Shown piece after piece: positions 12,021-22,951 of a stretch of DNA of 64,000 nt. Origin of the DNA: Piper betle (lineage: Eukaryota > Streptophyta > Magnoliopsida > Piperales > Piperaceae); contig JAURVB010014104.1 in the NCBI GenBank assembly GCA_033002965.1, positions 39,808 through 103,807 of the forward strand, in the 5' to 3' direction. The stretch's first letter is position 1. Every line of letters begins with the position of its first letter. The position numbers and the translations under genes are program-made. Under the pieces are notes generated by a model, which worked only from the letters and a program-made list of their open reading frames with translations, was not told the origin of the DNA and did no database searches.

Positions 12021-12864
12021 TGACCCAAAATTTATGGGCCACCCATTTTCTTTGGCCTTCCTATTTTCTCCGTAATTGTCCCACGAGAAGGTGATCGAGG
12101 TTCAATGTATCCCGTGAAACATGGTAGGAGTTCATCTTTATCAAGCACTTGCAATATGTATACCATGCAACAATCCAATTATATTGAGAAAGAACGCATT
12201 ATTTATATTTGGGTTGCTTTAAATACGAGTCAAACTCAGGCTGGCTCAATTTGTATTTATAAATGCTCTTTTATTTAATTGACGGTTAAATTGTTTTTAA
12301 TAATCAAGATATCTAAATTTTTGGTAGTTTTGCTTAAAGAATAAGATACTTAGACATTAAAGTAATATATTCTTATGTAAGACTATTGCTATGTCATGCT
12401 CTTTTGATAATTTAGTAAAACTCCTTAAAGGGAATGTAATATACATATTTAGAAATTTTATTTATACAAAAATATTAAACTTCGAGTCAAATAATCATAC
12501 ACAAGCCTAAACTTGGCTCAACATTATTTGTACTATGCGTTGAGTTGGGCCTTTCCTAGTTGAGTAAGGCCCAACTTGGTGGTAAGTGAGTGGGCCAATC
12601 TACAGTGGTTTGCCATACCAATAAAAGCCGAAGAGATAGGGTCGGCTTCCAGAGATGTGCTATTTCCTTGTCAAAGACCAAAGCGTAAATAGGGAATAAA
12701 GGCTAATATGCCGTATAAATGATAAATAAAATTATTTTTACATTTTTTCTACTAACCAAATGAACGAATAATAATTTTAATTTTCAGAAAACTTTCTTTC
12801 TTATCTTAAAATTCTCATTTAAACCAAATTTTGAGAGCCTTAGTAGATTAATAATCACATCACC
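11011..12864. other. Intergenic, no gene seen
   Basis: AT-rich DNA with a TA microsatellite at 11984-12018. No coding or RNA gene is supported. Confidence 0.35.
11984..12018. repeat. (TA)n microsatellite
   Basis: About 35 bp of uninterrupted TA repeat, read directly. Confidence 0.9.
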
Positions 12865-13340
12865 TAGGGTTGTTTAAAGCTAGATTAAATTTAATTTGAC
12901 TCGATACGTAGACTTGAAAAACTCAACTTGAAATTTAACTTGACATTAAACTAGTTAGAGATTGGCTTCTACCTATACAACTTGGCTCAACTCGAAACTC
13001 GAAACTTTATACAAGGAGGAAGATTTTTAACTATATTTATTTTAAATTTTTATATATAAATATAACCAAATTATAAAATATCATTAAATAATATCAAATT
13101 TCAATAGTTTATGCATGATTAAATTATCTTTTATATATATTATGACAAACTTAAAATATTTTAATTATAAATTAAATTTTAGTATGAATTGTGAAAAAAA
13201 ATAGTATCAATAAATACAAATCAAGCTAGCTCGAACTTGGAGTAACTCCAATACATTTTAGTTCAACTCACACTCGAAATCAAACGAACCAAGCTTGAGC
13301 TGAGCAGAACTCGCCTTTACTCGTCTAATGAGCATCCCTA
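12865..13340 (-). mobile_element. Small hAT-like non-autonomous element, 476 bp
   Basis: The left end is TAGGGTTGTTTAAAGC and the right end, on the other strand, is TAGGGATGCTCATTAG, so the ends are imperfect inverted repeats starting TAGGG. The flanks are ACATCACC (12857-12864) and ACACCACC (13341-13348), an 8-bp duplication with one mismatch. An 8-bp target duplication and TAGGG ends are typical of the hAT superfamily. No coding capacity. Inside are AT-rich sequence and GCTCGAACT/CAAGTCGAG-rich arms. Confidence 0.75.
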
Positions 13341-13432
13341 ACACCACCCTTTAGAACTAGGAAGATTGGTATGATTATGAGCATTCTAAATAATTGGGAG
13401 CCACATTTTAAGCCAAAATATTCCCGTTAAAT

Positions 13433-13887
13433 TGTGAGATCTATCAACGTAATCTCACATTTAATACTTATTGAATAAGATCTTGCTTTATAAGTAAGAA
13501 AGAACTATAGATCTCTAAATTGGTTAACCACTTTTAAAGAAATGACTTAAGGTCATTACGTTACACTTTTGGTTGGGTCATTACTGATGGTATCAGAGGT
13601 AACCTAATTATATTATAAGCTAAACTATGGGCATTGACGAGGTTACCGATCACAAGCTAGAGAAAGACGTGAGCTGAAGCTAATAACCGGTCATTGTAAG
13701 AATTTTATCGATTAAATTTTCTAAGGTGGGTGGATTGTGAGATCTTTCAACTTAGTCTCACGTTTAATACCTAATTGGTAAGATTCACTTTATAAGTGAG
13801 AATAGAATATAAATCTTCAACTTTTTAATTATTTGTTGAAGAGCTAACTTAAACACGTTACGTTACACTTTGAGTTGGGTCGTTACA
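13433..13887 (+). mobile_element. TRIM (miniature LTR retrotransposon) with two LTRs and primer-binding site
   Basis: Two direct repeats of about 152 bp (13433-13584 and 13736-13887) begin TGTGAGATC and end in a GGGTCGTTACA-like motif (partly decayed in the left copy). Just inside the left one is TGGTATCAGAG (13588-13598), the classical primer-binding site complementary to initiator Met-tRNA. A purine-rich tract (AAGGTGGGTGGA) lies directly before the right LTR. The internal part is only about 150 bp and non-coding, which defines a TRIM. A clean target duplication was not seen. Confidence 0.85.
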
Positions 13888-14204
13888 AATAAATTATTTA
13901 ATAGCATGCATAACCTTAGCTTGAGATTGTGGCACACCAAAAACCATTCTTTGTTGGCATTTTGAGCAAGTTTTCTAAGTTCCAACACAAGAGGAGATGA
14001 GAATGTAGGCAACATCAGGCAGACCAAAGAGGGATGCATTTGAGAACAAAACAAAGTGGGAAGATCCCAGAACCATAGAAAGGATAATTGCCCATCCTTG
14101 GCATTCAGAATATTATAGTCTATAATCCTCATTATGTGCTTCTACTGCCATTAAATCAAAATGAATACCATAATGATATCATCTATGACGTGCTCCAAAT
14201 GATA
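13888..14204. other. 3' flank of the CP29 gene
   Basis: Downstream of the minus-strand CP29 stop codon. It probably contains the 3' UTR. No separate gene is supported. Confidence 0.4.
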
Positions 14205-16087
14205 TCAAAACTGGCGTCTTGGCTTAGCTTCAGCAACTGTAACTCGGATTGATCTGCCATTCAAGTCCTGTTTTCATTTTTGCCAATCATATATACGAGA
14301 TAAAGGTTACCATGGTATCTACATATAATGTATATATTATATATGGTATCTATGTGCTAATTATAAGGGATGGAAAGGATTGGTTGGAGGTACTTACGAC
14401 GCCATTGAGTGAAGAGATTGCATTGTCTACTTCCTCTGGTGAGTTGAAAGTAACAAAACCAAAGCCTCTTGACCTGCCACTCTCTCTATCATAGACCACC
14501 TTGGCCTCCAGAACTTTCCCTTGTTCACTAAACAAAGTCTCAAGGGATGAATCATCCACTGCCCATGATAGATTTCCTACATATACACGATTAGCACTGT
14601 TAACAAAGCTGCTGCTGCCTCCTCCTGATCTGAAACCCCTGGACTCTTCTCTTGGTGGAGGAGGACCTGAATTCACCCTCAAAGGCCTTCCATCGAGCTC
14701 CTACAAGACCACACATTAAAAACCATTAAAAGCCCGTGAGAAATATTCAAATTTGTCAACTCATTTGGTGTTGGCCGACTCAGTTGAGCATCTGGCAAGC
14801 CAGTTCACTTCCTTTGTAAAAAGAGTATCACTAAAATTACTTTTTCAATTAAATTCCATGGAAAAATTGAGTTTGCCACCATGTCAAGTAATGCAGATCT
14901 TGAATCATACATTTATTTTTGACAAATTGATGTAAAAGTAAACAGCTGCAGTGAAAAATATTTCAGCTATACAATCCGAGTAACAAATGTATATTGAAGA
15001 CAAACCTTTACGTTAGATGTTATATGAAACATGGTGTTAATTGGTAGAAAAATGTTAAAAGTGTCACTAATTGAGTGCTTAAACATATTGCCAAATTACC
15101 AACTCACTAAAATCGCTAAACGAACTTACATGAACTTAAAAAGGCGGAAACTTCTTTGACAAAATTATTGGAGTGAGCAACTAGCAATACCTTAGGGGTA
15201 AGAAATGTATAAATTGACAGCAGATTTTATTTTACGTTGGTATTCCACTGCTATGAAGTTAATGTTATGGTATTAACTATTAACAAGTAGAAAAAGAAGT
15301 TTTTCAAATAATAATGAATGCCTAAATTCATGTACCACACTACCAACACTAAATTTCCAAACGAACTTGTGGATTGAGCAATACAAACAGATGAACTGAG
15401 ATGAACTCAATAGGTAGAAATTTTTTAAAAAATGAGCAGAAGACTCACATAACCGTTGAATTGTTGGGCAGCTGCTTCAACCTCGTCCACAGTAGACATA
15501 GTGACAAATCCAAACCCACGGCTTCTCCCAGTTAGCTTGTCATAAATAACCTGCCACCATTTACAACACCTTCAAATTCCCATATCAAGCATCTATCAAA
15601 TCAAGAAAATATGAAATAATCTAGCTATAAACAACAATATTAAACAAGTTTTATATATTAACAAATTCATCCTTCACATTACTAATCTATTAACCCCTCA
15701 AGCTTGGCAACTAAAAATAATCAAACGCCCACCTCAACCATTTCAACATTTCCGGCTCTTTCAAACAGTCCAGCCAGAGCAGCACTGTCCACGCTAAAGG
15801 GAAGGTTGCCCACAAAGAGCTTCAACTCAGGGAAAAGCTAGCTTCTTCTTCTCCACCAGAGACCTCCTCCTCCTGACCATACTCAGAACTCACCGCAACC
15901 TTTGCTATGAAACTTGAGGAGAAGGAAGCCACAGTCTTCCCGGACAACAAACAAGAAGAAAACAATACCTTATCTTTAGAAGGAGGCAGGAGAGGGAAGA
16001 AGAGAAGATGGGTAGTGAGGAAGATTGAGCTCTACTGATGTTAAGAGCCTTTGGAGTGAAACAAGGGAGAAGAAGTGAGGAAGCCAT
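14205..16087 (-). CDS. CP29: 29-kDa chloroplast ribonucleoprotein (two RRM domains, CP29-type)
   Basis: Four exons with GT/AG borders: 15733-16087, 15449-15550, 14398-14700, 14205-14267. It starts [15 protein letters not shown], a Ser-rich plastid transit peptide. An acidic stretch ([14 protein letters not shown]) follows, then RRM1 with RNP2 LFVGNL and RNP1 RGFGFVT, a Gly/Ser linker, and RRM2 with VYVGNL and a second RGFGFVT. The C-terminus EAKPRRQF closes RRM2. Restored length is about 274 residues, normal for CP29/CP31 proteins, which stabilise, edit and process plastid mRNAs. The order [12 protein letters not shown] and [12 protein letters not shown] points to CP29 rather than CP31 or CP33. 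Exon 1 has two frame breaks (one in 15990-16040, one at 15830-15832). A TATA-like site lies about 50 bp upstream. Confidence 0.9.
15830..15832 (-). other. Frame break in CP29 exon 1, before RRM1
   Basis: The acidic segment reads to GGEEEASFS and then hits a stop, while [11 protein letters not shown] is one base out of frame. One more base in this GGG run (+ strand) would join them. It is read as a one-base deletion. Confidence 0.75.
15994..15996 (-). other. Frame break in CP29 exon 1, within the transit peptide
   Basis: The frame from the ATG runs to a stop at about 15907. The frame carrying [20 protein letters not shown], needed for the rest of the protein, is one base away and has no ATG of its own. 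The GGG run here is the likeliest place, but anywhere in 15990-16040 would do. Confidence 0.6.
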
Positions 16088-16138
16088 GGTTGCAAGCTTG
16101 TGCAGAGGATAGGAAGGAAAGGGTGGCTGAGAAGGTGC

Positions 16139-16145
16139 TATTATA
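16139..16145 (-). promoter_or_regulatory. Candidate TATA box for CP29
   Basis: TATAATA on the minus strand, about 50 bp upstream of the start codon. Position and motif fit a core promoter, but no transcript data support it. Confidence 0.35.
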
Positions 16146-17181
16146 GGCATGAGAACAGGGTAGGACAAGCCATAAAAACGGTCCTATGTTTTTCGATAAT
16201 TACGGTCATATGCATGCAATGAAATGGCAAATATATGATATTAAGGGGGCAACGATTGAATTTTGGGCGTCCAGCCAGAAGAAATTAATGATATGATAGA
16301 TGTACAGTGTCGATATTTTGATGACATAGCTGGTGTCCTAGCTTTGCACAAGTTTGTTTGGTTGGAAAATGAAAAATAAATAAATAAAAATTCATGATTG
16401 GCTAAAAACTAAAATTGTTCATGAATTATGATTGCTTGTTGCCTTCTGCCCGATATCTTGCATCGCTGGTTTCAATCCATAATTATCTTCCTACGGGATG
16501 TATATTAGAGATGTTTTAGATTATTCCAAATTGTAGACATATGGGGTGTTCAGGAAATATTTCCCAAACAAATCATCTACTTGCTATAACATAAATCGCC
16601 AACTTACATGATCAACCTTTGAGAATCATCCACTTACAAAACCACATTAGCATTACAGAGATAGAGGGAATGAAAAATGGTTTCTTGATAGAGAATATAT
16701 CTCTACAGTCTTTGGTTGAACATGCCTGCTGATTGATATGAGAAGTTTTTGCCAACAAAAGCACAATTGATTCATGTAAAATAGTCCCTGACCTTCCACC
16801 TTGGCAAACTTCTGCCAAGACACAAGCTCTGAGTTATATAATTTTCACAAATCATTTAGGACACAATTTGCATAAGTTCTTCATTTAGCATGTAGAGGCC
16901 ACAACGGCCTCAAATGCAATCACAATTTATAGCACACAGGTGGTTTACTAAATGTAGCATTTGAATAGCCAATATTAGAACTTTGGGTGCACAAACAAAA
17001 CAGATATAAATGAGTTAGCTACTCTGTTTACAAAGTAATTCATGGCTCAAAAAACTATAACGATGCAAAATTGAACCTACAAGGTAGAACCGAACTAATG
17101 TACAGCTTGACATGGGAAGGAGTGGCTACTTCAGGTATTGGAAAAAGCTTTGTAAATTTCCCAACTGAAGAATGGTATCCA
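16146..17181. other. Intergenic between CP29 and RRP41L
   Basis: It contains the CP29 upstream region and the RRP41L 3' flank. No other gene is supported. Confidence 0.4.
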
Positions 17182-19977
17182 TTAACTTGATCCAGAAGCT
17201 GCTTCTTTTAAGCATGATCTCATGACATTCCCCAGCTTTCCACAGGCATCAAGGCAAAGCTCCATAGCCTGTGGCATGAAACAAACATGGTAGCTTTAAA
17301 AGGAGTACACCTTATTTTGCAGCACCTAAAGGTAATACCTATTGCTTAAGTAATTAAACCAGAACTATATACCTCTCTATTTTCCCTGCTTCTAAATTCC
17401 TTAAGCATAGGAACAATTCTAAGCTTGAGGCATTGCCTTTGCTGTCTAATCTTCATTAATAGAAGATGTGAGTGAGATGTTGAGGCATGGCCTTCTCTTC
17501 CCGAGGGGACCCAAAGTTTTAATTCATAACAAAAGAAAGTCATTGGCATTCAATGCTGTGTCTCACACAACCCCTGAATCATGGGTTCGCACTTGGGAAA
17601 GAAAAAAAAAGAGGGACGATAGGGACCCAGCCAAAAACATACTCATTTAAGTATTACATAATCCAAGGGATTGGCCATAGTGGGCTTCTGTGCCATTGGC
17701 TTCCTACTGAATACGGGGAAAATTATGGTTTTGAAAGAGCAACAAATGGCATAACTGATGTCTTTCAAAGAGCAATGGAAGCATAACTGGCTTTTTGACA
17801 AGGAAAATATATAGCTTATTACTGGCCCCAACCAAATGAACAGAAATATACTATCCAATTATTCACACCATAACATGCTGAAAAATAACACCAAATTACT
17901 GTAAATCTCGAGTGAAACTGCATTACAGAAATTTACTATACCTCATGAATTTTGGGAGCTGCCCACTCCCCTGTTAGAATTAATTGAGTAACTTCATTCC
18001 GAGATGGCATACACGTAATGATAAGACTACCATCTTGGGATTTCTCCTCTTCCAAAACAGGATCTATAACAATGCTCTTTCCACGGCAAGACTGTCACCA
18101 ACAAAACCCTATGCGCAGTTAGCACATCATGTAATAATTCTATGAATACTAACTAACAAATGAACCTGCACACATACCACAGAGACAGCCGAAACCAGAT
18201 CATACATCAGAATTCCTGCATCTGCAACAGCAAGACTCGCACAAGATATAATAACTGGAAGATCACCTACAATAACCAAGAAGAGATCAAAACGTATAGT
18301 CAACATCTCTAAGGTATGATATAAATAAATAGTCTGATAGCCAATTTTTCAAGCTCCGGTGATCTTGTTCACTAATGTCACTTGAAAAATAGGCCCAATA
18401 TGGTAATCATAGTGATAGTTGTCCAAAATGTATTATTAAAGGCTACAAGGTCATATAATTGCATCATTTGAAGGTCACAAAAGCAAATTCAACATCACAC
18501 TTTACTTCTTCACATATAGAAACACAAAAGCTTCAAAGCTTTGAAAAAATGCCAAGTGGACATAATCTCTGTCATGCAACTTGTTTTGAAGAGCGACAAA
18601 CCAGAGACATGTAGACACATATTGCAATAATAATTACAATGCTACTGAAGCAGAAGATAATTACATTGTATATGTAAAGAAACTTACTTCCACCAGACTC
18701 AAGGACCAACGCAAACACATCAACAGTTGTCTTTGGAAAAGACTCCAGTATGATGGCACCCTCTAAAGCCTTATGAAGCACCGACGAAAACTCTTTGTTG
18801 TCAGTTTCCTGTTATTGAAGAATTATGTAAGACACAAATAACAGATAAAAATTAGATCACTAAAATACAAAGGGTTAAGTACCTGATCGCGACGCCGAGA
18901 AGAGAATGTGGTAAAGCTTACATTACAATTTATACGGCCAACTTCACTATACATCATAGCTTTCTTGCTTTCTCTGGGACCAAATCTGAACCACTCCAAA
19001 AAAGGAAGAGGGTGATCATACAGCTCATACCAAAGAACCCAGAAAAAATAACGAAGCCAAGACCATAAATAACTCACACAGATACAATGACCTTTGTATT
19101 CCCAAATTCAGCATATGCTGAACCAGATGCAACAGTAACAGCTCCAGTCCTCATAACTGTTCACATTCATTTTTCTCTTAGCACGATCCCTTATCAAGTT
19201 AAAGAATACAACAAACCACGTTCCACACTGTCATATTATCAACTAATTACCTGCTATATCGGCCCTAGCATAGAGTAAATAAGACCATTACTGGATAATG
19301 AGCAGTTTATTTTACTTCCGCTCAGACAATTATGGTTTAGGGTTTAATAGGGTTTTCACAAAGTGAATGAATATGAAATGTTGTGTGGTTTGTCCGAATT
19401 TTACCATTGTCTCTTGTCCCCAATTCCCTAAGAGGTTGCCGCTTACATTGCCTTTTTCTTACTTTCATCCTCACAAAACATACATACTGGCACACAAATG
19501 ATTACCAACTACATAAAAACACTCTTGCTAACAACCTATGGCCATCATGGGTGGCATATAACACAAACACCCACAATCACTCGCAGCTAGCAATTTCTCG
19601 ACAATCAAAAAAAAAAAAAGAGAACAAGCAAACAAAGGCAATCACACAATCCAAGCAGCATACATTATACTCTTATAGCACAACGGAACTAGCATGGAAA
19701 CCACTCTAAAACAAAAAATAATAATAAATAAATAAAATAAAATAAAAAATCAAAAAAAAAACCAAGCTTTACCACCTAGAATCAGCTGTTCTACCCCACA
19801 AAAACAAGATATAAAAAAAGAAAGAAGAAGAGGTAGGGAGTAGAGACGAACATGCAGGCCGGCACTGATGAAAGGCCCGGCCGTCTCCGCGGACGCCTTC
19901 GCCATCCATGAACAGGGCCGGCTTGGGATGGCGGGTCGGGTCATAGGTGGGGGGACAGAGGCCTGCTTCCTAGACAT
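17182..19977 (-). CDS. RRP41L: RRP41-like RNase PH family protein (exosome-related)
   Basis: Seven exons with GT/AG borders and consistent phases: 19852-19977, 19078-19156, 18883-18985, 18688-18808, 18178-18266, 17942-18091, 17182-17268. The product is about 251 residues (Arabidopsis RRP41L is of similar size). Landmarks are GDGRAFHQCRPA, SGSAYAEFGNTKVIVS followed across an intron by FGPRESKKAM, then LHKALEGAIILESFPKTTVD, ALVLESGGS, SCASLAVADAGI, CMPSRNEVTQL, LTGEWAAPKI and the end CLKEAASGSS. This is the RNase PH fold of exosome ring subunits. In Arabidopsis RRP41L acts in cytoplasmic mRNA decay. I chose the ATG at 19977 because it gives MSRKQASV. One base is missing in a G6 run (19949-19954), separating this start from the TYDPTRHPKPAL frame. 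RRP41/MTR3 relatives are the alternative label. Confidence 0.88.
19949..19954 (-). other. Frame break in RRP41L exon 1 (G6 run on the + strand)
   Basis: The start frame reads MSRKQASVPP; the conserved frame TYDPTRHPK begins one base off and has a stop just upstream. A seventh base in the run would join them. Confidence 0.75.
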
Positions 19978-22951
19978 CTTCACACCTCCGCCACCTTCGC
20001 CCGACAGCTACTGCGCAAAGCACAAGAGAAAAAGATGGTGGATATGCTCTGAACAAGAAGACGGTCTGATGGCGCCGGCGGAAGACGATGGGCAGCCGAG
20101 GTGCGGTGGTCGCGAGGTGCGGTGGTCGCGAGGTGTCTGAGTCGGCTGGGCTACTTAAGTGGGTAGGTTTTGGGCCTATTTGGGTTTGCCGGTTGCTCGG
20201 GATGAGAATCGGTTTGAACCGGTTTATGGCCAATTCTACTCAGACTTTATTAGAAACTGAGCTAAAATAATATATTTAGATTGAATCGTCGGAATTGGTC
20301 TAATTCAAGCCAAACCATGTTAGAATGATTCATAAATAATTCTTGAATTATTATTATTACGATATTTTATATATTTTAATATTTAATAACTATACAATAA
20401 ATAAATATAATATATATATATATATATAATAAGAGAGATAAAGTTATAATCTTCTTATTACTAGTATTTTTATTTTTATTTGTGATATTTAATACTTCAA
20501 AGTTTATAAAATTTGTTTAAAAATACTTTATTTTATAATCAACTACAACTTGATAAAAAATTTTACTTTAATATTATTTTAATTTTAATTTTAATTTTAA
20601 CTTTATTATTCGCGATAAATTAATTTTGGTACAAATATATATATATATATATATATGTAATTTTAATATTTTTGTCGATTCAAAATAAGCAATGAACTGG
20701 TTTGAACCAGTTCAATTCAAAAATTTTAAAATCTGATTCAATTATTTATTCTGATTTTTACAACAATGGGTTGCCCTTATGGGGTGTTGGTGCAGGTACC
20801 CCTCCTAGGTTTCATTAATAACTAGCCAAGGTTCCCTCACAATGTGCGGGCAATGTAGAAGTTGATTTATTGAAAAAATATTTAAATAAACTTATTATTA
20901 TTAAATATTTTTGAAGAAGAATACAAGCTTGTTGTTGTCGGTAATATATTTTTGTATACATTTGATGCACATATTTTATGAAATCTAATATACATGAAAA
21001 AGATAGGAACTGATTACCTTTTAAAATTTTATTTTTTGATTTTATGGATTGACTATTTGTTTAAATCTTAATTTTGTTACTAGTTAGAAGATTTACTACA
21101 ATTTTTGGAGATTGGCTAATTGTTAAAAAACTTGACAAATTGACTATTTGTTTGAATCTTAGTTTTATTGTTAATTAAGATTTGCTATTATTTTTTGATG
21201 CAGCTTATTGGTGGAAAACCTACAATTAAGTTGGTGCTATAAACTTTCTCTACTTTTAGCAAAAAGATGATAGATGAGATTTGGCTTATAAGAGATGGGT
21301 GTCCCATTATAAATGATAAGGGTTGGGTACCCTTATCATTATAGATGTAAACACAAGAGCCTTAAATTATTATTTTTAATTTTTAAAATATGTGTAATTA
21401 ATAATAGGATTTGGTAGGTGAGAGATGGATATCGGATTCTAAATGATAGGGTTTGGTACCTCGTATGTGGATAACCGAGCCTTAAATTGTAATTTTTAAT
21501 TATTAAAGTTAATACTTAATTAATTTTCTAAACTAATATTTATCAATAAATCACCAAATAACTATTTTGTACTCTTAAAAGCATTATAATTTTTACTTAA
21601 TTTCACTTTTTAGAAAGTTATACAGTAAATTATGGGGTTTGATTTATAAGTTTAACTTTAATGGTAGGTTTGATTTAGAAAATAATTTTAACTAGTGATA
21701 TATAAAATTATAATGTAATGGTATATTACTTTGTTTGTGGAATTATATTTGAATGAAATTTATTGGTTCTTAAAATATAATTTATAGTCAGTTATACAAA
21801 AAGAAAATATTTGAAAATATGAAATGGCTGGCTTAACCTTGATTCAAATTCTAATCAACTTTAATACTAAAAGCAATTTGATTTGAGAATTTTGAAAAGA
21901 AAAATAATAATAAAAAGTTGGTTTGAGTTAGCTGACTCCGTGCACACTAACCGATAAGCAGACCTAATGGGTGGTCTTAAACGAGGGACAACCGATAAAG
22001 TTCAAGTTTACATGGCTAATGGTATTTTCTAGTAATAAATTTAATATTTTTTATGATTTTGAGAGAGCTATTAAAATTATAATTAACTTTTAATTACGTT
22101 ACGGTGGAAATAAGTAATTGAAATCACAAGGACTATCAATTTCATCACAAAAAATCATCATTAAACCAAACATAATATATTTTTATAATTTAGCTCACTA
22201 CCAAAATAGGTTAAATCATTTTTCATAATTTTGTTTGGGCAAAGTTATATTATAGATACTTTTCCTTCATTTTATGATATATTTATTATTGATTTTTTAC
22301 ACCTTTAAGAATTAATTTGTAAGTTAGTTTATTGCTGATTTATAATGTATTAATCAATACGTTCAATGAAAGATTGTTTACAATCAATTTAAATATAAGA
22401 GACCAGTTTGGCCGTTTTCCTAATGAAAAGTTCTCTTGAAAAGGCTATCGGAACGCTAGAAAAAGAGGGTGGTGGTTGGAGAAGACAAGGGCAATTAGGT
22501 CATTCTTGATAAAAGGCTCCTCCAATAGTAATAGTAAATAGAGGCCTCTATTATGCCCAAGAACAGGGCCTCTTTACAACCAAACTCATGAGATTGTTGC
22601 ATATAAAATGAGACTTCCACTTCATGTTTTTCTATGTTAAGCAAGTCATATACACATCAACAAAGACATTGTTTCATGATTCAAAATACCAAAGTCAGTT
22701 TCATCAATGACATAACTGGTACATTTCGAATTACTTCACATGTTGAAGTTATCTGTAATTCTGTATAAGAATGGCAATAACTAGAATGAAACTACACACA
22801 AGGATTTTCACTCCACAATCAACTGTCATGGCCAGTATTGCTCCTACTATCTCCTCCACAGTCCACTCCCCATGAAGGATAAATATTAACAAATGGGTAT
22901 CGACAGAATTTAGAAAGCTGGCTGATGCAATCTAACCATGCAATGTATGCT
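19978..22951. other. Intergenic between RRP41L and NCRK
   Basis: The first 150 bp are GC-rich and probably hold the RRP41L promoter and 5' UTR; a GTGCGGTGGTCGCGAG unit is repeated in tandem at 20100-20132. The rest is AT-rich with TA microsatellites at 20410-20429 and 20635-20657 and a diverged 130-bp tandem repeat at 21278-21537. No gene is supported. Confidence 0.4.
21278..21537. repeat. Diverged 130-bp tandem repeat (two units)
   Basis: Units at 21278-21407 and 21408-21537 share GATTTGG, a GAGATGG block, AAATGATA-GGTT-GGTACC and GAGCCTTAAATT, in the same order and spacing. Confidence 0.55.

Noticed and set aside
15905..15990. A mini-intron in CP29 exon 1 instead of a frameshift
   Set aside because: The only GT...AG pair giving the right frame would leave an intron of about 40 nt, below plant minimum, with poor signals.
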